From: an uncultured Prevotellaceae bacterium
GTDB taxonomy: Bacteria > Bacteroidota > Bacteroidia > Bacteroidales > Bacteroidaceae
Assembly (NCBI GenBank): GCA_902768105.1
Contig: CACXJZ010000019.1
Coordinates: forward strand, 1 to 45,451
Length of the DNA stretch: 45,451 bases
Direction: 5' to 3'
Positions 13,647-21,613 of the stretch are shown one piece after another (positions within the stretch are counted from its first letter, which is position 1; every line of letters starts with the position of its first letter). The position numbers and the translations under genes were made by a program. The notes below the pieces were generated by a model. The model had not been told where the DNA came from. It was given only the letters and a program-made list of their open reading frames with translations, and made no database searches.

Positions 13647-15062
13647 ATGGATAAATCGGAGAGTACAATGGAGAAAAGAGCCAGTTTTGGAAGCAAGTTA
13701 GGTATTATTTTGGCGACGGCAGGCAGTGCCGTAGGACTGGGAAATGTCTGGCGTTTTCCTTATATGACAGGCCAGAACGGTGGTGCAGCCTTTATCATCA
13801 TCTACATTGCCTGTGTCTTTATGCTGGGCCTCCCCTGTATGCTCAGTGAATTTATTATCGGACGCAGGGCACAGTCGAACACAGCGCGTGCATACTCTAT
13901 GCTGGCCAACGGTAGCCCTTGGCGCTTGATTGGCTATTTCGGCGTCATTACCGGTTTCCTCATTACCAGCTATTATGTCGTGGTGTCAGGCTGGTGCCTG
14001 CAGTACATCTATTCCTCTGTCGTAGGACATCTCGTTGGCGATGCCGACTACGTGAGGACTTATTTCGAGAGTTTCTCTACCCATCCATGGAGGCCGGTCG
14101 TGTGCATGCTGATTTTCATGCTCATATGCCACTTCATCATTTCACGTGGTGTGGAGAAGGGCATTGAGAAGGGGTCCAAGATGATGATGCCCCTGCTCTT
14201 CATCCTGCTCATTGTCATTGCCATTGCTTCCTGTTCGTTGTCGGGCGCAGGCAAGGGCATCAGCTTCCTGTTCAATCCTGACTTCAGCAAGGTTGATAGC
14301 GACGTGTTCCTAGGCGGACTGGGGCAGGCGTTCTATTCGCTCAGTGTGGGTATGGGTTGTCTGTGCACCTATGCCAGCTACTTCAAGCGCGACACGCACC
14401 TGACGAAGTCGGCTGTGCAGATTGTCAGCATAGACACACTGATAGCCATTTTGGCTGGACTCATGATTTTCCCAGCCTTCTTTGCTATCCATCCCAATGC
14501 TCCTGAACTCATGTCCGACCCTAATCTCGCAAGCCAATATTGTGGTCCTGGTCTAGTGTTTATCACCCTGCCCAGCGTCTTCCAGCAGGCTTTTGCAGGT
14601 GTGCCTTTCCTGGGCGAGGCAGTGGCTATCTTGTTCTATGCACTATTGTCGTTGGCTGCTCTGACGTCGCTCATGTCGCTGCATGAGGTGAGCACGGCCT
14701 TCTTCCATGAGGAGCTGAACATCTCGCGTCGTCGCGGAGCCATTTATGTCTCGCTGCTTTGTGCTGTCATTGGTATATTCTGTTCGTTGTCGTTCGGCAA
14801 TACGCGCGACTGGCTGGTAATTGGCGGACGTTCGCTGTTTGACTGGTTCGACTTCCTGACAGGACAGATATTCCTGCCGATGGGTGGTCTGCTCACCAGT
14901 ATCTTCTTAGGGTGGTACGTCCCCAAGCAGCTGATTCGTGACGAGATGACCAATGGCGGAACGCTGCGAGTACGCTTCTTCTTGCTCTATCTGATTTGCG
15001 TACGTTACGTTTGTCCGCTCTGCATCATTCTCATCTTCCTTGACCAGTTTGGAATTATCTGA
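13647..15062 (+). CDS. Sodium-dependent transporter, NSS (SLC6/LeuT) family
   Basis: A roughly 470-residue transporter with about 11-12 membrane segments. The first segment holds the family's sodium- and substrate-binding signature (GSKLGIILATAGSAVGLGNVWRFPY, then GQNGGAAF). NSS proteins bring amino acids or related compounds in with Na+; the substrate cannot be told from sequence. In-frame ATGs lie at 13647 (MDKSEST) and 13668 (MEKRASFGSK). The second matches the usual short N-terminus and leaves a better leader after the -7 box at 13630-13637, so it may be the true start. The stop overlaps the ATG of the next gene by one base. Confidence 0.94.
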   Translation: MDKSESTMEKRASFGSKLGIILATAGSAVGLGNVWRFPYMTGQNGGAAFIIIYIACVFMLGLPCMLSEFIIGRRAQSNTARAYSMLANGSPWRLIGYFGVITGFLITSYYVVVSGWCLQYIYSSVVGHLVGDADYVRTYFESFSTHPWRPVVCMLIFMLICHFIISRGVEKGIEKGSKMMMPLLFILLIVIAIASCSLSGAGKGISFLFNPDFSKVDSDVFLGGLGQAFYSLSVGMGCLCTYASYFKRDTHLTKSAVQIVSIDTLIAILAGLMIFPAFFAIHPNAPELMSDPNLASQYCGPGLVFITLPSVFQQAFAGVPFLGEAVAILFYALLSLAALTSLMSLHEVSTAFFHEELNISRRRGAIYVSLLCAVIGIFCSLSFGNTRDWLVIGGRSLFDWFDFLTGQIFLPMGGLLTSIFLGWYVPKQLIRDEMTNGGTLRVRFFLLYLICVRYVCPLCIILIFLDQFGII

Positions 15063-15772
15063 TGCTGCGCGACTTCTTCTATATCCGTAAGTCCGACCGC
15101 AAAGCCATCCTCTTTGTGCTCTGCATCATGGTGGTGGCACTACTCGTTATCCTTTTTACCGACAGCCGTATGGACTCTACGCCGCAGTATAACGACTCTG
15201 TTTATAGTTCACAGTTTACAGATGATGGTTTTGGGCACAGAGGCCAGTCCTCAACCTACTATGCAACAGAGGGCGGAAGAGCGGTTGAGCGTTTCCCGTT
15301 CGACCCCAACACAGCCGACAGCAGCCAGTTGCTACGTCTGGGTCTGCGCCCTTGGCAAGTGAGGAACATCTACAAGTACAGGAGCAAGGGTGGCGTCTAT
15401 CGCAAGAAAGAGGACTTTGCACGCCTCTATGGACTTACCGTCAAAGAGTATCGTGAGCTGGAACCCTATATTCGTATTTCGTCCGACTACACCACACCTG
15501 CTTCCACGCTGTTTAGCGACAAAGAGGAGACAACCCACGAGCGCGACACATTGAAGTATCCCATCAAGACGGAGGTTCCCTCGTCAGTAAACCTGAACAC
15601 TACCGACACCATGCTTTTACGCAAGGTGCCTGGGGTGGGTGAGGCCTTTGCCCGTCGCATCATCAAGTACGGCCAGCGTTTGGGCGGCTACGTCAGTCCT
15701 GAACAGCTGCGCGAGATTGAGGACTTCCCGCCCGAGGCCATCAGTCGCCTGGAGCCTTACGTAGAGTTCTAA
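15062..15772 (+). CDS. Membrane-anchored helix-hairpin-helix protein (ComEA-like)
   Basis: A 236-residue protein with one N-terminal membrane segment (ILFVLCIMVVALLVILF, about 17-34) and a low-complexity linker. Two helix-hairpin-helix units follow: FDPNTADSSQLLRLGLRPWQVRNI at about 80-100 and VNLNTTDTMLLRKVPGVGEAFARRI at about 175-200. The second has the ComEA pattern (LPGIG-like VPGVGEAFA). ComEA-type proteins bind double-stranded DNA at the outer face of the inner membrane during uptake; Bacteroidetes have many such proteins whose role is untested. It begins at the ATG overlapping the transporter stop (TGATG). Confidence 0.85.
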   Translation: MLRDFFYIRKSDRKAILFVLCIMVVALLVILFTDSRMDSTPQYNDSVYSSQFTDDGFGHRGQSSTYYATEGGRAVERFPFDPNTADSSQLLRLGLRPWQVRNIYKYRSKGGVYRKKEDFARLYGLTVKEYRELEPYIRISSDYTTPASTLFSDKEETTHERDTLKYPIKTEVPSSVNLNTTDTMLLRKVPGVGEAFARRIIKYGQRLGGYVSPEQLREIEDFPPEAISRLEPYVEF

Positions 15773-15793
15773 CCGCTAAAATATTTTACATAT

Positions 15794-16726
15794 ATGAATC
15801 AGCAAGAGATTGACGAGAGATACATGCGACGCTGTCTGCAGTTGGCTGCTAACGGCTTGCAGAACGCACGTCCTAACCCGATGGTGGGAGCAGTAATAGT
15901 ATCTTCCACTCAACAAATTCTGGGCGAGGGCTATCATCAGCGTTGTGGTGAGGGACATGCAGAGGTGAATGCCTTTGCCTCCGTACGCCCTGAGGATGAG
16001 CCGCTGCTCAAGGATGCAACGCTCTATGTATCGCTGGAGCCTTGTTCTCATTACGGGAAGACGCCACCTTGTGCCGACCTTATTATTAAGAAGGGTGTGC
16101 GTCGTTGTGTGGTGGGCACCGTTGACCCCTTTGCTGAGGTGCAGGGACGGGGCATCCAGAAGTTGCGCGATGCTGGCATTGAGGTAACGGTGGGTGTACT
16201 CGAGGAGGAGTGTCAGTGGCTGAATCGTCGTTTCTTCACTTATCATCGTGAGCAACGCCCCTACATTATCTTGAAGTGGGCACAGTCGGCCGACGGCTTT
16301 ATTGACTGTGACTTCCAGCCCGTGCAGATTTCGAATGCCGAGACACAGATGCTCAGTCACAAGCTACGTGCTGAGGAAGATGCCATTCTCGTGGGACACA
16401 CCACTTTTACGCGCGACCAGCCGCAACTCACTGTGCGTCACTGGCCTGGTCCTGCTCCCCGTCGCATAGTGCTCACCCGCCAGCGTCCACTGCAGCAGCT
16501 CATTGCCGACCTTTATCGTCATGGCATCCAGTCGCTCATCGTTGAGGGGGGAGCCCAAACCCATCAGTCGTTCCTGGATGCCGGTCTGTGGGACGAGATA
16601 CGCCTGGAGACCTCACCCGTCATCTTTGGCAACGGCACCCCTGCAGTCCACCTTCCTGCCAATGCGCGTATCGTGAGTTCACGTACCTATGGCGACAACA
16701 GCTACACCGTTTTGTTGAAGTGTTGA
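15794..16726 (+). CDS. ribD: Riboflavin biosynthesis deaminase/reductase RibD, short reductase domain
   Basis: A 310-residue bifunctional enzyme that deaminates and then reduces the pyrimidine intermediate of riboflavin synthesis. The deaminase domain (about 1-145) has the zinc motif HAE (near residue 55) and PCSHYGKTPPC (Cys about 83 and 92). The reductase domain (about 150-310) has LKWAQSADGFID, GHTTFTRDQPQLTVR and SLIVEGGAQ. Between RRIVLTRQRP and LQQLIADLYRHG it is about 40 residues shorter than the forms I know; the usual segment with LRLP...LFDG...PTLVF is missing. Reductase activity may be altered. It starts 21 nt after the HhH gene and ends tail-to-tail with pgeF, 2 nt apart. Confidence 0.92.
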   Translation: MNQQEIDERYMRRCLQLAANGLQNARPNPMVGAVIVSSTQQILGEGYHQRCGEGHAEVNAFASVRPEDEPLLKDATLYVSLEPCSHYGKTPPCADLIIKKGVRRCVVGTVDPFAEVQGRGIQKLRDAGIEVTVGVLEEECQWLNRRFFTYHREQRPYIILKWAQSADGFIDCDFQPVQISNAETQMLSHKLRAEEDAILVGHTTFTRDQPQLTVRHWPGPAPRRIVLTRQRPLQQLIADLYRHGIQSLIVEGGAQTHQSFLDAGLWDEIRLETSPVIFGNGTPAVHLPANARIVSSRTYGDNSYTVLLKC

Positions 16727-16728
16727 GC

Positions 16729-17532
16729 CTAACCAGTAATCATGATGCCTGTAAAGATGCGTCCTGAGTTGATGCTGAGACGACGGGCGGAGAAGAATGT
16801 CTCTGATTGTTTGTAGGTGCAAACGGGGGAGACGGCGATGTTGGCAGGCGATATGCCGGCAGCCACGAGTTGCTGACGGTTGCACGCTGGCAGGTCGATG
16901 TGCCATTTGCTGCCATCGTTATCCTTTGTTGGATAACGTTGACTAATGGATTCCATATTGAAACCCTCTGCGGCAAAGGCCTCATAGACCTCGTCGCCCA
17001 CCTCGAAGCTGTCGAGGCTGATGCCTGGGCCTATCTGCACGATGATGTCGGCAGGCCGTGAGCCGTATGTGCCGGTCATCTTCGCAACAGCCTTTTCTAC
17101 AATACGCTTGACTGTTCCTCGCCAGCCGGCATGAACGGCGCAGACGGCACGATGAGTTGTGTCTGCCAGCAACACGGGGATGCAGTCGGCAGTAGAAACA
17201 CCAATGCATACGCCAGTCACATCCGTCATCAGCGCATCGACGCCTTCCAGTCGGGCCTGCTGGTCTGGGGTGGGACATTGCAGAAACGGCTCGTCAATCA
17301 CAGCCATCTGCGTCAGGTGTACCTGATGTGGCATTAGCAGACGGTCGTCGCTGATGCCCAGCAGTCCGCACAGCGCCTGTCGGTTCTGCCTGATAGCCTC
17401 TTCGCTGTCGCCGCAATAGCGGTTGATATTGAACTCACCATAACGACCTTCGCTACAACCTCCCTGCCGTGTGCTGCTAAAGGCTGTAACGCCCTCGCCC
17501 AGCGCGTAGTATTGCAGTATTGGAACAATCAT
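16729..17532 (-). CDS. pgeF: Laccase-domain protein PgeF (YfiH; peptidoglycan editing factor)
   Basis: A 267-residue protein of the multicopper polyphenol oxidase-like YfiH/DUF152 family. Conserved metal-ligand regions are visible: STADCIPVLL (Cys near 112), AVHAGWRGTVKRIV (His near 133) and the upstream MPHQVHLT. E. coli YfiH/PgeF is reported to act on misincorporated L-Ser in peptidoglycan; other members act on purine nucleosides. The start is the ATG at 17532 (MIVPILQYYALGEG). The frame is open to 17829, but that extension is arginine-rich, spans the promoter at 17560-17567 and the 22-bp repeat array, and has no family similarity. Confidence 0.9.
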   Translation of the reverse strand: MIVPILQYYALGEGVTAFSSTRQGGCSEGRYGEFNINRYCGDSEEAIRQNRQALCGLLGISDDRLLMPHQVHLTQMAVIDEPFLQCPTPDQQARLEGVDALMTDVTGVCIGVSTADCIPVLLADTTHRAVCAVHAGWRGTVKRIVEKAVAKMTGTYGSRPADIIVQIGPGISLDSFEVGDEVYEAFAAEGFNMESISQRYPTKDNDGSKWHIDLPACNRQQLVAAGISPANIAVSPVCTYKQSETFFSARRLSINSGRIFTGIMITG

Positions 17533-17559
17533 TCTTTTGCTTTTTGTTAGTTGACACCG

Positions 17560-17567
17560 CAAAGGTA
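17560..17567 (-). promoter_or_regulatory. -7 box TACCTTTG for pgeF
   Basis: Minus-strand TACCTTTG is a full match to TAnnTTTG, 27 nt upstream of the ATG at 17532. No clear -33 TTTG was seen. Confidence 0.7.
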
Positions 17568-17701
17568 CATCCTTTTTCTGAAACGGCCTAAACTTCCTCC
17601 ATATTTTATGTGGTAATACATCCGCTGCAACCCTGTCGTTCCTGGGAGGGGATGAAGAGATAGGCGTTATGAAGCAAATGGATACATGCCACCTTTTAAT
17701 C

Positions 17702-17787
17702 GTTTGCGTACGCGCAAACAACCGTTCGCGCCTACGCAAACAACTGTTTGCGCGTACGCAAACAACTGTTTGCGCGTACGCAAAAGC
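17702..17787. repeat. 22-bp tandem array of palindromic units (four copies)
   Basis: Units begin at 17702, 17724, 17746 and 17768. Units 3 and 4 carry GTTTGCGCGTACGCAAA, unit 2 is a variant (GTTCGCGCCTACGCAAAC) and unit 1 (GTTTGCGTACGCGCAAAC) is the exact reverse complement of the core of unit 3. Units are separated by AAC[CT]. Each core has 7-bp arms, GTTTGCG and CGCAAAC, around four bases. It lies about 87 bp upstream of the -33 box of the glycosyltransferase promoter. Confidence 0.85.
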
Positions 17788-17874
17788 AAAATGAAAATCG
17801 GAGCCTTCTATGCTATAATTACACCTCACAGCGTCGCCTGTTGTGGGTAATAAAACATAAATTTACAAAAAAGT

Positions 17875-17905
17875 TTTGTAATCTCGCTTTTCCTTTGTAT
17901 TTTTG
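17875..17905 (+). promoter_or_regulatory. Promoter for the glycosyltransferase-acyltransferase pair
   Basis: A -33 TTTG (17875-17878), a 19-bp gap and a -7 TATTTTTG (17898-17905) match the Bacteroidetes vegetative promoter. The ATG follows at 17931. Confidence 0.8.
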
Positions 17906-17930
17906 TAGCGAAATTGCGAAGAATGACGAG

Positions 17931-18695
17931 ATGATTCCAAAGAAGATACACTACTGCTGGCTGAGCGATGACCCGTTTCCGAAGAAGATTCGGAAGTGTA
18001 TGGATACGTGGCAGCGGACACATCCTGACTACGAGATCGTGCGTTGGAGTACCAAGAACTTCGACATCGATGCCGTGCCCTACGTGAAAGAGGCGTATGA
18101 AGCCAGGAAGTGGGCGTTTGCCGCAGACTATATCCGTATGCATGCGCTCTACACGGAGGGTGGCATCTATCTGGACTCTGACGTGGTGCTGCTGAAGCGG
18201 CTGGACGAATTTCTCGACAATGCCTTCTTCTCGAGTATGGAGTATCACCCCATACAGATTGAGAAGTGCGGCTCGATGCAGTATGTGGATAAGGACGGAC
18301 ATCGTACGGCCGACGTGTTCATTGAGGGCATACAGATTCAGGCAGCCGTGATGGGGGCCGAGAAGGGCTGTGAGTTTGTCAGGGAGGTGATGGACTGGTA
18401 TGAGGGTGAGCACTTCGTAAAGCCTGATGGTACATTGCGCACCGACCTGCTGTCGCCTTACATCTATGCCCGTGTGGCAGAGAAGCGGGGCTTCGTCTAT
18501 CAAGACAAGGACCAGCAACTGGAGGGCAGAGTACACATCTACCCCTCGGAGACGTTTGCCGGTAACAAGCATGAAGTGACGAAGAACAGCTACGCCATCC
18601 ACATGTGCGCCCACTCGTGGCACCTGACGCCTTGGGAGAAGGTGCGCCGCTTCTTCGGACTGACAAAGAAACATCAACAAGCCAATGGGATATAA
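17931..18695 (+). CDS. Glycosyltransferase, family 32-like (OCH1/capsular sugar transferase type)
   Basis: A 254-residue enzyme. It begins MIPKKIHYCWLSDDPFP, the typical start of GT32-like enzymes (IPKIIHQ-W), and has the DXD metal/nucleotide-sugar motif in IYLDSDVVLL (Asp82-Ser-Asp84), preceded by FAADYIRMHALYTEGG. It probably adds a sugar to a surface polysaccharide or lipid-linked glycan. An open frame back to 17748 runs through the repeat array and the promoter, so the ATG at 17931 is chosen. The last 11 bases overlap the next gene, an acyltransferase, which suggests shared work on the cell-envelope glycolipid. Confidence 0.9.
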   Translation: MIPKKIHYCWLSDDPFPKKIRKCMDTWQRTHPDYEIVRWSTKNFDIDAVPYVKEAYEARKWAFAADYIRMHALYTEGGIYLDSDVVLLKRLDEFLDNAFFSSMEYHPIQIEKCGSMQYVDKDGHRTADVFIEGIQIQAAVMGAEKGCEFVREVMDWYEGEHFVKPDGTLRTDLLSPYIYARVAEKRGFVYQDKDQQLEGRVHIYPSETFAGNKHEVTKNSYAIHMCAHSWHLTPWEKVRRFFGLTKKHQQANGI

Positions 18696-19665
18696 CAAAG
18701 AACGATACAGGACGCTGAAAGGCATTGCCTACTACATGGCACTCGGCGTGTGGTATGCTTTTTCGTTGTTGCCGTTCTGGGTACTCTACATCCTGAGCGA
18801 CATGATTTATGGCCTGCTCTACTACGTTGTGGGTTATCGTAAGAAGGTGGTTCGCGAGAACCTCGCGTCGTCGTTCCCAGAGAAGTCGGAGGAGGAACTG
18901 CGCAGGATTGAGCGTGGATTCTATCACTTCCTGTGCGACTACCTGATAGAGAGCGTGAAGATGATGACCATGAGCAAGAAGAACATGCGCAAACGAATGG
19001 TTTTCAAGGGTACTGACTTGCTTCAGGAATGCCTCGAGAAAGGACAGACGTGTGCCCTCTATTTTGGTCATTACTGCAACTGGGAGTGGGTGGCTACGCT
19101 ACCGCTATGGGTGAAGACGGAACCGGTCCAGATAGCTACCATCTATCATCCGCTGGAGAATCTCGTGGCTGACCGTCTGTTTCTGCGACTGCGTTCACGC
19201 ATAGGCTGTCTGTGCATCTCGATGCAGGACACACTGCGTGTCATCCTGGACTACCACAAGCGCGGCATACCCATGTGTATCGGCTATATCTCTGACCAGA
19301 AACCTTATTGGACTAACATACACCACTGGGTGAACTTCCTGAACCACGATACCCCCGTGCTGACTGGTACGGAGCGCGTTGTGCGTAAGATGAACCAGGC
19401 TGCGTTCTATCTGGACCTTCATCGCGTACGCAGAGGTTACTATGAAGGAGAGTTCAAGCTTATTTCGGATGAGCCGAAGAAACTGAAGGAGTTTGAACTG
19501 ACGGACATCTACAACAGCATGCTGGAAGAGAGCATACGTCGTGCGCCTGAATTCTGGCTGTGGAGCCATAAGCGCTGGAGCCGCACACACGAGGAGTTCG
19601 ACAGGAACTGGGAAGTTGTTGATGGCAAGGTAATGCCGAAGAAGACAGTTGAAAGTTCTTTGTAA
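18685..19665 (+). CDS. Lipid A biosynthesis acyltransferase family protein (LpxL/HtrB-like)
   Basis: A 326-residue inner-membrane enzyme. An N-terminal membrane segment (about 12-50) is followed by an HX4E catalytic motif in FGHYCNWEW (His129, Glu134), the place of the HX4D/E dyad in LpxL/LpxM acyltransferases. Further family traits are VVRENLASSFPEKS near the N-terminus, YISDQKPYW, and FLNHDTPVLTGTERVVRK, and EFWLWSHKRWSR near the end. It should transfer an acyl chain to the lipid A precursor. It overlaps the glycosyltransferase gene by 11 nt and ends 13 nt before a convergent gene, with no hairpin terminator visible. Confidence 0.93.
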   Translation: MGYNKERYRTLKGIAYYMALGVWYAFSLLPFWVLYILSDMIYGLLYYVVGYRKKVVRENLASSFPEKSEEELRRIERGFYHFLCDYLIESVKMMTMSKKNMRKRMVFKGTDLLQECLEKGQTCALYFGHYCNWEWVATLPLWVKTEPVQIATIYHPLENLVADRLFLRLRSRIGCLCISMQDTLRVILDYHKRGIPMCIGYISDQKPYWTNIHHWVNFLNHDTPVLTGTERVVRKMNQAAFYLDLHRVRRGYYEGEFKLISDEPKKLKEFELTDIYNSMLEESIRRAPEFWLWSHKRWSRTHEEFDRNWEVVDGKVMPKKTVESSL

Positions 19666-19678
19666 GTAAAGCGAGTGG

Positions 19679-21613
19679 TTAGGGAGTGAGGCGGTTTTGC
19701 GTCATGCGCTCCATATACTGCTGGATAATGGCTTTCAGTTCGCGCTCCATCTCTTGGAATTGAGAATGACCATCCAGTAGGAGGTTATGCTGCATTAGAC
19801 GGTCATCCAGTTGATAGACGGCTGTTGTCTTCTGACCATCAAACATCAATACATATCCGTTTCGTACATACTGATAGATGCCATTCAGGTAACTGACGGC
19901 CCACGTCTGCTGGCTGGGCGTGTTAAGCACGTCGATGCCAAAACCGAAATAGGGCTTCTGGTAGCCCAGCATGCCTAAGATAGTTGGCAGGATGTCTATC
20001 TGCTGGGCAATCTTGTCTTGCATTTCGCCAACGGGATGGCTGGGGTCATATATAATAATAGGTGAACAGAAACCGCCCAAATCGGTCTGGTACTCTGCGT
20101 GGTCGCTCATGTTGGTGTGGTCGCTGGTGAGTACGAAGATGGTGTTCTGGAACCAAGGCTGCTTGGAGGCAGTCTCGAAGAAGCGGCCGATGGACATGTC
20201 CGTATAGCGTATGCATTTCTGGATGGGCAGATGCTCCTCTGGGAAACGCTGCTTGTACTGCTCGGGCACCACGAAGGGATGGTGGCTTGAGGCCGTGAAG
20301 ACAGCCGTCATGAAAGGCTCGCGAAGCTTCGTCATTTCCTCTGCGTAATATTGCAGGAACGGCTCGTCCCAGATGGCCCACGTGCCGTCGAAGTCGTCAG
20401 TGCCTTTCGCCTCTTCATACTCTGTGCGTCCGTAGTAATGCTGGAAACCCGTCTTGCGGGCAAAAGCCTGAAAACCCATAGAGCCGTTTTGCGCCCCGTG
20501 GAAGAAAGCCGTCTCGTAGCCCTCCTGCTCCAATATGCCTGCCAGTCCCGTAAAGTCGTTCATGGATGCTGGCGTGAGGATGAAGGGTTCCACAAACATG
20601 GGGATGCTCGAGAGGATGCTGGGCATGCCGTCGATGCTCTTACGACCATTGCAGAAGCTATAACGGAAGGTGGTGCTGTGGGCAATGAGTGAATCGACAC
20701 AAGGTGTATAGCCCTTGTAGCGTCCCTCCTCAAGGTCTTTGTTCAGGGCACCGATGTACTCGCGGCCGAAGCTTTCAACGATAAGTACTACCACGTTCTT
20801 TTTGATAGGGGCTATAGTATCAATGCTGTCTATAGGATGATGCACAGGGCTGAAGACGGCCTCCAGCTCTGCTTCACTTTCGAAATAATGGGGAACGGTG
20901 AATACGCTCTTGCCAATGGTACGGATGAGCGAGAAGGGCGTATTGAGTACCAATGCAGCATCAGTAGGACGTGCTGCATACTGGTTGGCATTTGAGATGG
21001 TAATGGGACGCACGGCTGTGGTGAATCCGCCACGCATGCCTGCCACGCAGAGGGGAACGACCAGCACGAGCGACAACAGACAAACCACATCGTAGCGCCA
21101 CCACGACTTAAGCTGACGATGATGCAGTCTGGGCGAGGCATAAAGCTTCCAGAGTGCCACCACGACGACGACAAACAGCAGGACGAGATACCAATGTCGG
21201 AGCAGCTCGGTCATGATGATACTCGTGAGATTGCCCTCGTTCGAGAACTCGCTGAACACGGTGGTGGTGGTGCGTCGCATGGTGTATTGGAAATAGACCG
21301 AGTCCATGAGGTTGATGGCAAGCGCCAGACCGTTGACCACCACGAACACCCACTTACAGACGAGGTGCCACACGCTGTTTTCCTTCCAGTGCAGGGGGAA
21401 GAGCATCATGACGATGTAGAGCGCATTGGTATAGAGAATGGCAGATGTGTCGAACAGTAGTCCGCCACAGAAGACCTCGCCTGTATAGCTGAGGTACTGC
21501 GTATTCTCCCACGCATATTCCAGACGTGCTATCTGATAAGTAAGATAGACGAGCAGCAGGTTCCAAAGCACTGCCAGCAAGGGGGCGTATAGCTTGTTGA
21601 GTAACCGTTTCAT
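19679..21613 (-). CDS. LTA synthase-like sulfatase-domain membrane enzyme (Ser nucleophile type)
   Basis: A 644-residue protein with about five N-terminal membrane segments (1-190) and an extracytoplasmic alkaline-phosphatase-fold domain. Metal-site motifs are VVVLIVESFGREYIG (about 271), FCNGRKSIDGMPSIL (about 320, Ser as probable nucleophile where LtaS has Thr), SSHHPF and TSDHTNMSDH (about 497). In Gram-negative bacteria such enzymes transfer phosphoglycerol or phosphoethanolamine groups to envelope molecules; the acceptor is unknown here. It overlaps its upstream paralog by 4 nt (ATGA) and is the last gene of the miaB run. Confidence 0.9.
   Translation of the reverse strand: MKRLLNKLYAPLLAVLWNLLLVYLTYQIARLEYAWENTQYLSYTGEVFCGGLLFDTSAILYTNALYIVMMLFPLHWKENSVWHLVCKWVFVVVNGLALAINLMDSVYFQYTMRRTTTTVFSEFSNEGNLTSIIMTELLRHWYLVLLFVVVVVALWKLYASPRLHHRQLKSWWRYDVVCLLSLVLVVPLCVAGMRGGFTTAVRPITISNANQYAARPTDAALVLNTPFSLIRTIGKSVFTVPHYFESEAELEAVFSPVHHPIDSIDTIAPIKKNVVVLIVESFGREYIGALNKDLEEGRYKGYTPCVDSLIAHSTTFRYSFCNGRKSIDGMPSILSSIPMFVEPFILTPASMNDFTGLAGILEQEGYETAFFHGAQNGSMGFQAFARKTGFQHYYGRTEYEEAKGTDDFDGTWAIWDEPFLQYYAEEMTKLREPFMTAVFTASSHHPFVVPEQYKQRFPEEHLPIQKCIRYTDMSIGRFFETASKQPWFQNTIFVLTSDHTNMSDHAEYQTDLGGFCSPIIIYDPSHPVGEMQDKIAQQIDILPTILGMLGYQKPYFGFGIDVLNTPSQQTWAVSYLNGIYQYVRNGYVLMFDGQKTTAVYQLDDRLMQHNLLLDGHSQFQEMERELKAIIQQYMERMTQNRLTP

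Larger units (their letters stand above)
17533..17930. other. 398-bp intergenic region between divergent pgeF and glycosyltransferase genes
   Basis: It contains no gene I can support. It holds the pgeF promoter (17560-17567, minus), the 22-bp tandem palindrome array (17702-17787) and the glycosyltransferase promoter (17875-17905, plus). Frames from the flanking genes stay open through parts of it, but they cross the promoters. Confidence 0.8.

Noticed and set aside
17702-17787. CRISPR array
   Set aside because: The units are direct 22-bp repeats without unique spacers, and no cas genes are present.
17533-17829. N-terminal extension of pgeF by 99 residues
   Set aside because: It crosses the -7 box at 17560-17567 and the 22-bp repeat array, and is Arg-rich with no family similarity.
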